Assembly (NCBI GenBank): GCA_000469685.2
Contig: LS997565.1
Coordinates: forward strand, 40,883,166-40,947,165
DNA length: 64,000 nucleotides
Direction of reading: 5' to 3'
Origin: Haemonchus contortus
Lineage: Eukaryota; Nematoda; Chromadorea; Rhabditida; Trichostrongylidae
Below are positions 47,488 through 58,400 of the stretch, piece by piece (position 1 is the stretch's first letter; each line of letters opens with the position of its first letter). The position numbers and the translations under genes are program-made. The notes under the pieces were generated by a model that had not been told where the DNA came from, did not search any database, and worked only from the letters and a program-made list of their open reading frames with translations.

Positions 47488-48011
47488 CAGTCGAGCTCAA
47501 AAGTCTTCGGTGAAATGCTTGGACGCTTTTCCGTTCATAACTTTTTTCTTAGAGGACCAAATCGCGCAAAATTTGGATATGTTTAACTAGAGCATATTTC
47601 ACCCTACCCAATCCTATTTCACTGCAAAGCTGCAATATCCACTGATAGAGCAAGGTGTTTGTTGCAGTAGCAGATTTTGCTCAAAGTAAAGTTGACGTCT
47701 GCACTTATTGGCACCTTATGTGCGTTTTTTTCGTCTATTGTGTTCGGCGTTACCCGCTCGTACACTTTATACATGACAAGAAGGAAAGAGATACTAGAGG
47801 GACCATCATCTGTATTTTCAGTCGATTTTAAGTTCATGCTCTTTGGAATATCTGGAACATGGTCAGATTGCAGGTTGATAGTGGTAAATATTCACAATAC
47901 ACCAACGTTCCAAACATTGAAATTTCGCAAGATTAGATCCGGTAGGAAAGGAGTTACGACTGAAAAGTACGGCCGAAGAACCAATTTACCGAAGACTTTT
48001 GAGCGCTACTG
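47488..48011. mobile_element. Tc1-like MITE, 524 bp
   Basis: Ends CAGTCGAGCTCAAAAGTCTT and inverse CAGTAGCGCTCAAAAGTCTT; inverted similarity continues imperfectly for about 95 bp. TA lies on both sides (47486-47487 and 48012-48013), as Tc1/mariner elements leave. No transposase. A 181-codon frame at 47677-48222 crosses its right end and is therefore not a gene. Confidence 0.85.
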
Positions 48012-48013
48012 TA

Positions 48014-50005
48014 TTTCACAAGAGGAAAAAATTCAAGTTGTCTTTCAGCGAAGGAGCCCCATCAGGAACAAGCAAAGATTTGGATTAGCATGTATAAATA
48101 TGACAGCTTTGCAATGGAGCACCCACTGTGCATTTTTGAAAACATGGTCTTTACTAATTAATAATTACGAATATCCAAGAAAAATAGACGGAATGAGTTG
48201 GAAGGGATATGAGTGGGCATGATAGGAATGGGTTGAAGGGGATACAAGATAGCACCACTGACCAAATTTCCACCCTTAGGAATACCCAAAAAAAAAGGGT
48301 CACCTAAGAGTCTCTCACAAACTACAAAACTACAACAAAACAACAATACTGCCGCAAGAAGTTGTTAGGGGGAACACCGAACAGGTTTTGTTGTGGCATT
48401 TGATCTCAGGTCCATATTTGTAGCGCTACACATTTTGTCACTCTACTCAACATCATCTTATTCGTATTATTATCAACCCACACAGCAAATGAAAATTTGA
48501 AATCCCCACAAGCACCTATGCCGTTCTTGTTATCGAGACCCTTATTTGAATCATTCTGCTGTCGACTCGGCAATAAATCTTGCCATAAAGTCAGGTTATA
48601 TTTATTGTTGCGAATGCTGACCGATTGCGAATGGCCGAACGGGAACTCATACGAATTTACTAGTGGAGTGGATTTATATAGCCGAAGGTGGACACTGGTG
48701 GTTTCAGCGAGAATCACTTCAAATTAAGCTTGTTCTCAAAGTTGCAATGGGTTGCACATGCCGATGAAGCAAGTATACTTCTCTACTGAGAAAGCTGTTC
48801 TCATCGTTCTCGTCTGATACCTCTCAATTTTCCGTCCCCTCGAACATAAAAAAAATCTGATTGAAAGGTGAAAGGTGTAGCTATAACTCCCACTCCTGGG
48901 ATTCTTCTGCCCCACACTCCATTCCCACTCGTATATTATACAGTAAGAAAAAGGACACAGAAATTTAAAATTGTGTTTTTATTGACGACTGCCTGCAATC
49001 CCCAGTCGTGGAAAAAGAGCGAGACAAGGGAGGCGAGGGAGGGAGTGGTGAGGGGGGGGGGGGGAAGAAGTCAGAACTAAACGTAAGGTAAGAAGTCTCC
49101 AAAAAAGTGAAAGAACTCAGTAAGAAATAAGGAAACAGAGAATTTGAAACACTATGAATAAACTGGATGAAAGAAGAGGGGTACAGAGAGAAATAAGAAA
49201 ATGCCTGTGAGAATCTGCTCATCTGTTCACTAGTGTGTTTGTTTATCAAAGGCCTTCGATCAGGAGAACCCTGACAACAACTGATCTCAGGAAAACTCGG
49301 GTCATATCACCAACTGTCGTAAATTAATGTTGAGTTTATGCCAATCTCTCTTACGACAGCCGATTGAAAGTCTTCAATCTCCTCATAGCCAGGCTAGTAT
49401 AAATTCAATATTAGCATAGACACCGTTTCTCGACTTGTGAAGGTTCCTTACTCACAGCATTACTGGACAGGAGATGACGCACATTGAAAATGAGGTTGCG
49501 GTTCGTCTTCCTGAAATGGTCCATGATTTTTACTTTTCAATACAATTTTATCTATTAAAAAAATAGAGACGCAAAATCTTCACATCTACCCTGTTCTGAC
49601 TTTAATTTTTTCCGACAAACACTACTCTTTCAGTGGGATGGTAATAAAAGTTTGATCTCGAAGCATTGAAAATTTTTGTTGTATAAGTAGAATAGACCAT
49701 TTTGGATCGCTCTTTTTAACGCAGTAGCCTTCCCTCAGTTCAAGCACGTTCTACCGTAGTGAATTTTGACCACGCCCACTAGGACTGCCCACAGCGTCCA
49801 TAGGAGGGTTTTGTCACGACTAATGTTAAACTCTTTCATAGTAATAGATGGCTAGCCTTAAGCTGAACAAGGCTGACATCATAAGTCGCGAATGTATTGA
49901 TTTTTGCAAAAAATATATATATACACATATTTTAGGCTCTAGCAGGTTCCGTGGTGATGATGCTCAGTCTCGTCCGTCCATCTAGCTGTCTATAGAGAAT
50001 ATCTC
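48014..50005. other. Intergenic with one unassigned frame
   Basis: The minus-strand frame at 48406-48717 (about 103 codons) has no signal peptide or known domain. The G-rich tract is listed separately. No splice-supported gene. Confidence 0.35.
49027..49066 (+). repeat. G-rich tract
   Basis: Several GGG runs followed by about 14 consecutive G. Could form a G-quadruplex; length is uncertain because homopolymers are error-prone. Confidence 0.6.
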
Positions 50006-50250
50006 GGGTGTGGTGCAGTAGGAACGAAATTGTCGCGTCGCGGCGGGGGGACGCCGCGCGCGAAGGAACGTAGCAGCATGCAGCAGCAAGTAAGTGATTT
50101 AGAAACAAAAGGATTAACAATAGAATCATGCCATAAGTAATAATCGCATAGCGATTGAGCTGTATGGAGGACGCTAGAACTGTTATAACGAGGCAAAGGT
50201 CCGCAGTAGCCGCATGCGGCGGATAAAACCGTTCCTACTGCCCGTCTCCC
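50006..50250. mobile_element. Mutator-like MITE, copy 3 of 3
   Basis: 245 bp, ends GGGTGTGGTGCAGTAGGAAC and inverse GGGAGACGGGCAGTAGGAAC. Note the same GCAGTAGG change at both ends, so the inverted ends changed together or were copied. A perfect 9-bp duplication, GAATATCTC, lies at 49997-50005 and 50251-50259. Confidence 0.9.
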
Positions 50251-50259
50251 GAATATCTC

Positions 50260-52405
50260 AGGTCTATTACTGCATATGGCTCTAAGCCGTTAAAATTGTG
50301 CTCGCGGTCGCGTAGCGTATGCTTCTTCTTGTAAGTTTCATTGACAATCTTTTCGAACTCTTGAATTCCGCTTCCAACTAACATGGGGTCTCACAATCTT
50401 AAAACCATTAATCAGCTATAATGATTGTCCTGGGTTTTGCTTATGTTTACCCTCATCAACATTTTTTTCCACCTTCTTAATCAAAAAATAAATAAAATTG
50501 ACTGCACCATTCTCACAATAGATACCGAAGCACACACCAAACACTGATACAATGCCATTTAATATCGTTTTTTTTGGAAACCTATTAAGAATTGTTATAT
50601 TGCAAAATACCAGATTCGGAACTACAAGCTTCGCTGGAGCCCAGTGGCTGATCGTTGTTTGACTGAGGTAGTAATTACAACTTTTGCAGGAATTTGTCGA
50701 AGCTCCAAGGAATGCCAGAATACGATTGTTTTTTGTAGTGGAAAACGAACAAATACGTTTAAGGCATTGGCGCATCGAAGCTAAAGAGATTAGGTTTGAA
50801 AGAAAATCAGATCAGAGTCCTAAAGTTTCCCCAACGTTCGTTGCAGAGGCTAAGAATTGTAGATTTGCTTTTAAATCACGTCTAGAAATGGCTACAAAAT
50901 CTCTGACATCCGCTAATCCCCAAAGGGTGCGCTCCAGGTGCGCTTCGTTACTATCGTCCAGACGAGCGTTACCTTGTTCAGTGCACGTGGAATGGGATGC
51001 TTCACATACGACCTGACATGATGGTTCGTTGGTCTGCCGTATTGTGGGTTTGTTTGATAGCCTGTCCATCAGTAAAGCTTTCGATGATTGTGGTGGTGGA
51101 ACCTCTGCTCAGACGAATCACTCCGTAACTTACCAACCACCGAGGCTCATCAGTGAGTTGGGGTTAGTGAGTAACCGCCAATATATTCAAACGGTGGTGA
51201 ACTGGTAGAAAAACTGAAATTAGTTCTGATTAGTAATACACTTGAATATGTATAAATATCTAAAAGAAATAAATACTCATTAATCAAGTTTGAAAGAAAG
51301 AAGGGGAGAAAAAAATTGATCAAATGGATGACTGAAATGACACGAGGCTAAATTAAAGAAGAAGCGAGTAGTATAATAAAGCGACAAAGTTGAGAGACGC
51401 GAAGTGCAAGAAGAACGGAAAGGCAAGTATGAGAACAGGGGAGACACTGGCTTAAAAACCCATAGCAATACTGCTCTCTCCCTTTTGAAAAAAAAATTCA
51501 AAAAATTGATTAGATGAAATTAAGAACAACTTCTTAATGTCTGATACCTCGGGAACTTGACCCTCCCCACAAGCCACCCCATGCCTCGTCTCAGGCCTCT
51601 CGAATGACTTCTGCATATCAGTGTCACATAAATTGATTGCTAAGTGTTCATTATGTCAAGGAATGGTAGTTCGACATTCCCTGACATCATAAAGAATAGG
51701 CAAGTTCGACATTCCTCTACAAGGAACCATAACGAGCGGCTGAAAGCAACGACGTCAATGCTCAAGAATCTCCCAACCTGGTGAGACACTGTCAGCCTAC
51801 ATTGCGTAGCTGTGTTGTCTAATACTGAGGTAAGCCAGCCGTTCCTTCTTTCAACAAAATTACAAAATCTTTTCTTGAAGACCATAGAAGGGTAGGAGAT
51901 ATGGCTAGATCGAGTCCACTGCAAAAACTAAAGTCGTAGTCAGTCAGTTGGAGAGAATATATCGTGAGCAGCACCAAGAGATGAGACATCCACTATGAAT
52001 GGCTGCTTACTGCTTTGAATAGGGACAACCAACCAATGATCCAATGCTTAGTGTTTGTCTGGAGGTACTATCGTACTTTATGATCGCTCGAAATACGATA
52101 ATTCCCTCATACAGTACCTGACAGTAGGGCATCATGTATAAGGCAATTACCAGATATTCTGATAAACCAAGGGTGTTTGGCTGATAACAACTGAGAGACT
52201 ATCGAGTAGTAGCCCCACTGAGTGGGCGTCTTCGATTGGCATAGCCAGTTGTGACAAAAGTTGAATTGCCCTTCTAAAAAAGAGCAAATCAACGTAATAG
52301 GGTCGTTGTCGGGTTACCATAGAAATAACAGCGCTATTAAAAGGGGTCATAAAAACAGGCCGAAATAAGGTTCGATTTTTGTTGCATTCCAACCATTTGG
52401 ACTTT
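50260..52405. other. Intergenic, no gene supported
   Basis: Frames of 110 codons (+, 50684-51016) and 119 codons (-, 50416-50775) have no known domain or splice context. GTTCGACATTCC occurs twice at about 51668 and 51705. Confidence 0.4.
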
Positions 52406-52416
52406 CTACTCCCCAT

Positions 52417-52717
52417 AAAGGATAAAAGGATAAAGTTTTGGCGTTAATCAATCCCGTCCGAAGGATGCGCCCCCGCACTCGACTTCCATACAGAATCGTA
52501 GAGGCGTAATGAGTGCATATTTGACCTATACAACAACTTGCGGTGACCAGCCGATGTACAAGTCAGTGCTTTTATCCCCCCAAACGAGTCTGGTAGCAAT
52601 TCACCGACCCCGGAGGGATGAAAGGCTTGGTTGGCCCATGCGGGCATCTATCAGGGATTCAAACCCCTGACCGTGTACGTGATATAGTACGCCACATGCC
52701 ACTACACCACCTCCGCC
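52417..52717 (-). mobile_element. tRNA-derived SINE, copy 2, with perfect target duplication
   Basis: The minus strand begins GGGCGGAGGTGGTGTAGTGG, has the B-box-like GGGGTTTGAATCCC, and ends in the tail TTTATCCTTTTATCCTTT. A perfect 11-bp duplication, CTACTCCCCAT, flanks it at 52406-52416 and 52718-52728. This copy defines the family at about 301 bp. Confidence 0.9.
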
Positions 52718-52728
52718 CTACTCCCCAT

Positions 52729-55150
52729 GCCTACAATTTAGGTAACGACCTGGTGGAAAGGGCAGCTATTACCGGTATGACGAGTGGGTTTACATTTTCC
52801 AAACTTAAAGCAACCCGTACCTACACGCATTAAGAAAAGCAACATACCGTCAAGAGTGTTGAGCAAGGAAAAGCTAGTAACCGAATGATTAGCTGACTTC
52901 CATTTCTTGCCTATTTTTCGAAAACATGGATCACCTATGAAAAAACTACTGACTTCTCCGTTCTATTTTGTGAATCGTGTTCGCTAGATTCTTTCGAAGT
53001 TTTTCTTCGATAAAACCTTAGAAGTAACAGCCACAGATTCCAATCCGGCAGCTGTAATGTTTAGCACCTGGTGTTAGTGTACTTTCTTCCACTAGCACCG
53101 CTCCTAACCACACGCCACCGCTCATGGATCCAGGTGAACTTTATGAGGCGTACTTATGTGGAAAATCTTAGGTGATCAGCTGCTAATGAACTCTCGTGAC
53201 AATATGACTTGCAGGGGCCATACAATCAACAAACCGGTGTTTCCTTCCTGCTACACACGAGTGGTATCGAGCCGGGCATTCAAAAAAGATATCATCAATG
53301 ATCCAGATATCATCCGTACTTCCTCTTTCAAAATAAAATCCATAGAATACTTTCCCCGTAGACTGAAAAAGTTGTTTGATGTTCAGTTTCAATTTATCCC
53401 TTCTAAATTACCTTGCTCTGAAATTCTTCTCAGGGTTCTGCGAAGCAAATCAAACTTTCGATTCAAAAACCATTTAGAAATGATATATGCTTAGAGTTTC
53501 GCCGAGATGTTGGTTTAGCGCTTTCCAGTCTTTTGCCCTCCACATCACACCTTCCCATGCACCAATAAATCTGGTGTGCATCTCTTAATTCAATACCCCT
53601 AGTGTGTGTCTAAAAGTAGTGACCACTTTGTCTAATTCAATCTCGTCCAAAAACGCTCCTCCTTCTAGGTTGATACTAGTCATCCCAACCGTTGCCCTCT
53701 CCCATTCACCATTTCCAGTAGTTCGAAGGACAATGGCTACATTTGATCGTCTCTATAAGCCAAACATAGAATCTGAAGGTAGTTAAACTGGATTGTACTC
53801 ATTACCTTTCATTTGCAACCCCTGATCACGCCCATTCCATCCGACCACTGTTCACCAATGCATAAAAGTGAAGGAAATATGAAGGACGAATATGACGACA
53901 CAGAGCAGCCATAGAAGACCCAATTTTGAGGCATATCGTGGGCTAAAAGGTTTGATGGCACAACACAGCCTGACGATTCGGGTGTACCAAACTGTATTCA
54001 CTGACTGATTCAGCCCCTATCCGTTCATCAGCTCTTCCTCATCTCTACTGTATGTTCAACAAGAATTGACTCTAAGGAACAACCGAAATTAAGAGCCGGG
54101 AGGTGGAGGCGAAAGCAGTCATACTGATCGGGAAAGAAGTTCCGAAAAACCTGAGAGTTAGAACGAATAAGTAGGCTGAGCATTCTAATGTATTATGAAC
54201 TCATACATGACACTGGCCCTTTGTATTCCCTTCACTTCTTGAGTTTTTAAGAATCCCTATAACCATTTTCACGGCAGGAGCAGGGTAGCCACGGTTAGTT
54301 TGAGACCCAGAGACGCTGCCTCCTACATCGCTGACCAACTAGTAATTTGATCCCTCTAGCATTGAAATGTCCTCTCCCAACCTTGTAAGAAACTATGACT
54401 ATAAGTACTGAACAATTCTGCCAATAATCAAGATTCTTCGCGTTACTGTACTTCACTGGAGGGGACGGAAGAAAACACTCATGTAGGTAAATCATTATAC
54501 ATGGGGATAGCCCTGTCAATTCATTGAATAATTAAAGGACCGTTCATACCCTGCCGCGACTCTGGGTAGAGTTTATGTTCGTGGCGTAAGCCGTTGTGCT
54601 CCAAATAAAGCGAATTTTCCGAACCCTTAGAAGGGCGATGAAGAGCTTATCTGAACTCCCTCAGAAAAATGGTCAAAGGTATTCTTGAGGTATAGGCCCA
54701 TCGATGCAGCACAATGACCGCTATCGAACGTAATGAACTGAATGAAGAAAAGTTCGTCAATTAGTTCCACCCCTTCTTGCGCATACCCGCTTATGGGTGG
54801 GGAGAGAAAGGAAGGAAGGATAAAATGTTTCAAGTAAACGCGTGAAAATCCTTCACTACAATGAAGAGTAGGTTATGGGACGATTGCTGCCCTTCTACTG
54901 AGTTCCTATCGGCCTTGGACTAACACGTGTGAAGTCTCTCTGATAGCTCTGCGATACCTCGCGACACCGAGCACCTCAAGGTGAATAGCAGGGCCATTCC
55001 GTTGCCAGACAGCTCCGGATCTTACGTGGCATAGATAAAGACTATTTTTCAAAAACTGTTTTTTAACATGCATAAGCGCCGCCGGATGTACTTTCTCCAA
55101 CGACTTCCCGTTGTTTAGACGAGCTCTTGAACTAAGCACAAGTGGCGGGC
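52729..55150. other. Intergenic apart from one candidate exon
   Basis: Only the minus-strand exon at 53183-53362 is supported. Other frames are short and lack splice sites. Confidence 0.4.
53183..53362 (-). CDS. Candidate terminal exon, possibly MAM-like
   Basis: After a strong acceptor (CTTTTTCAG) a frame of 59 residues runs to a TAG. GFYFERGSTDDIWIIDDIFF resembles the end of a MAM domain, where an acidic IDDI motif precedes a Cys; a Cys follows directly here. No upstream exon could be joined. This is a weak family guess. Confidence 0.35.
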   Translation of the reverse strand, partial: STGKVFYGFYFERGSTDDIWIIDDIFFECPARYHSCVAGRKHRFVDCMAPASHIVTRVH

Positions 55151-55432
55151 TAGTTTGGAGACGCGTAGAAAACTTCAGGGTCGCGACTGGCTCGTGGCGA
55201 CGACGGCGACGACGACGACGGCAATGTGTCGCCGGCTCCGCCCTCTTGCAGTCTCACACATAGACTACCCGACGGCGGCCGCTCACACACACGTCCACCC
55301 CAAGCCAGGCAGCTCTAGCCAGCTATCTACTGCTCCTCCTACAATCAAATCGTCACCCTTTGTGACACACTGGCTTCCCCGTCCACGTCGTGATGGTCTA
55401 GGCGACAACGACGGCGACAACGACGACGAGAC
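55151..55432 (+). promoter_or_regulatory. Promoter/leader region of the Ly6-like gene with GAC-type repeats
   Basis: GC-rich and carrying two short imperfect (GAC/GACGGC)n stretches at about 55195-55225 and 55405-55431, the second running straight into the start codon. Role in transcription is inference. The long plus frame here belongs to this leader and is not a gene. Confidence 0.3.
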
Positions 55433-58400
55433 ATGTCTCCAGTCATATTGTTAGCCTTATTGTTCTGTTTCACCACTACTGCCAGTGGTTTGATTTGTTT
55501 CACTTGCGTCCAATCACCCGGTACCACCCAATTGGATAACTTCCGGGTGTCTACACGACTTCCCGCCCCTGTATGTCGTATGGAACCGATACGATGTGAT
55601 CGGGATCAGGATGTTTGTGTACGGATCAGTATGCATATAGGTAGGAATTACCCAGGATTCCAGACTCATTAAAATTTTATTGCCGGAATTCCTATTCGAT
55701 GGCTCATTTATGTTCTATTCGATGTATTCGATATAATGATTTGAATTTCCCCATACTTTGTTTCTACGAGGGATTCAGGATGGGAATCCTTGTTCACCGC
55801 TACCCAAAACGTTTTAGTCTTCATGTTCTATTGCGTGACTTCTATTCAGCCAGTTCCCTTTCTCTCTAACAACCCATGCATACTTGCTTTGCCTGCATCG
55901 TCAGCATGAATTCACCTTGGAATGCTCAAATGATGCGCCCACAAAATTCGCAATTTTCAGACGCTGCCGAAATTGTCCCGTTCATCGAATATTCTGTACT
56001 TGTACGCTTGACACACGTGAATAATCTTCCGGAATTGTTGCGGAAAAACTGCTCCTAGCACAGGTGGAAATCATTCAAATGGAAAGTTGCTGCATATACG
56101 CATATGCTGCATGTATTCCGAAAAATCGCTGTACCACCATCTCAATGGATTGCCCGATCCAATTAACTCAGAACTTTGAAATTTATTCGAAATACGGGGC
56201 GCAGTCTGCAGAATGAATCTATTCACCCTACAATTCTATCTTATGTAACGTATAATATTTGTCTATCATTATTCAAAAAAACCGTCGTCAAGCGACTATG
56301 CACATTCAATCAGTTCAACATTTCCAAAAGCGATTGGTATGTGCATGTCGCGATACCGAAGAACTAACTGACTTCCCCTTTCACCCTTTTCAACACCCCT
56401 CTAGCTAGTTTCCAAATTTTTTCCCAGTTTGTGCTATTTCACTTGTCTATTCTGCGCGTTCTTTTGTTTCCCAACGAGCTCCCTCTTATCCCTATTTTCT
56501 CAATACCCTCCCAGATGTTTCCCAACTCTGAAGTGCTCCGTATTTCAAAATAATTTAAAACAGGTACTTAAATGCCAGCCGCTAATTGTCAACGAACATA
56601 ACAGGCATCATAAATTAGCATTTTTATTAGCATTCACGGGGCTGTGTAGGAGAGGTGATGGTGGTGAGACAGGGGCCAATGGGGTTGGGGGTAGTCTCTC
56701 GATAATAACAACAACTGAGAGCATTCGAAAATTGTGACATAAAACAGCCCAGAGACAATGATGGTAAGGGAGGGGTCCAGTAACACCAGTAATGTTTTTA
56801 TCACGATGATTATAACAATTTCTTAGCAGTAAGGCACAGCGGTGGTGGTCCTTCCGATCGTCTCTTTAGGCATATAGACGTTCACATACGGACAGTACTG
56901 TCGACGATCACCAGTAGAGCCAACATCCACATAATGTTGTGCATATAGAACTGCTCTTTGACGGACCCTTTCATTGTCAACTCCATCGGTTAGCTGGAAA
57001 TAAGAAAAATTTTATCGATACGATGGTTCAGACCTAGATGGTTCACAGATTCCGAGTCAATCTGAAAATTATGCGCCATAAGGCGGATGGAGGTGGACTG
57101 AATGGGGGAATAAAGGAACCCCGCAAAAGCGAATTATTCCCCCATTGTGCAAGTTCGCTAGGACTTTTGTTTCTAAAAATATGACAAAACATCAGATAGC
57201 CCTAGGAGCAAACGATTGCTTCAGAATGGCGTCATTAAAGAGTCCAAAACCCTCAATTGAAAGCACAGCAAAGATTTCTGAGCCGATTGAGTCCACTTTT
57301 AGCCTCATTTCCTCTCTAATGTGCCCATTCTTCCCCTCTTTTCTGCTCAACTTTCAATTCTAATTCCCTAAAATGGATATTATTCATTGACTTTATTTAT
57401 TATTGATTATTTGCTTCATTTACCCAAATCTGAACAAAACTGCTCCCAAAGAAACTTGCTGCTAGATTTCTACCACATAACGACAGCAAACTAAGCGCCT
57501 TATGCATGCCTGAGGCAAGATTCGCGAAAAAACGACTCAGAATTGCCAACTACGTGTAAAGCACTTCCGATTGTACTAATAGTACACAAGAAACGTTGAG
57601 TCTCCTACTGAGCAGGGTTCCCATGAAGCAACCTGGATAGGCTGAGCAGAAGCGAGCGATACTATCGGTTTATAAGAGTTTGTTCTGTTCAAAATTCATC
57701 CACCTCATCTGATGTTGTTCATGGATCTTCAACGCCCTCCATCACCCGAATGATAGTAAGTGAGTAGCTCCCCAGAAACAACCCCTCGACAGACTCATTC
57801 CAAACAAAATGTTGAGTCTCTCGACTGTGCCCGAATTCATTCAGCGCTTGACTTACGGAGTGAAGTTTCGAAACCTCATGGTATCCCCATTTTTTGTGCG
57901 AAATACAACTGAGTTTGGGGCAGCTGTATGGCGCTGATACTTGATACGAAGTTAATTAAGTCTTTACTTTAGATGTAACAGCGGAAAATCATCATTTCCT
58001 TCACATCCACCATAACTATCGTCCATTTACATTTTTATCGTATTGCTTTTTTTCTATGACGCTTTTGCCATGTGACGCCTCTCTGCCCCATATTGATCAA
58101 CCACTTTCTGAGGTGACCATTGTCTGTGGTGATCGTTAAAATCGGTATGTCCTATACAAGAACCTGCGTGGGGCCAGTCACTGAACAACCCAGGACTTTT
58201 ACCTTCCGAAGGAGGGTAGTAGCTCTAGAAAGGGCGGTGGGAGAAATTCACTCCAGAATAGCATCGCCCAATGCCTTTACTCCAACTCATTCTACACTTT
58301 ATTTTATTTTTATATTTGTGAGCAGTGAGATATAGTAATACTAACAGGATTTTCACCCTAGCTCCCCTTACAAGACTTTTTCAAAAAGCTCAGTTTGCAC

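Noticed and set aside
47677..48222. 181-codon plus-strand frame
   Set aside because: It starts inside and runs past the right end of a Tc1-like MITE and has no domain or splice context.
55155..55454. 99-codon plus-strand frame with Thr/Ala-rich start
   Set aside because: Translation of the GAC-type repeat leader before the Ly6 start; a different frame encodes the signal peptide.
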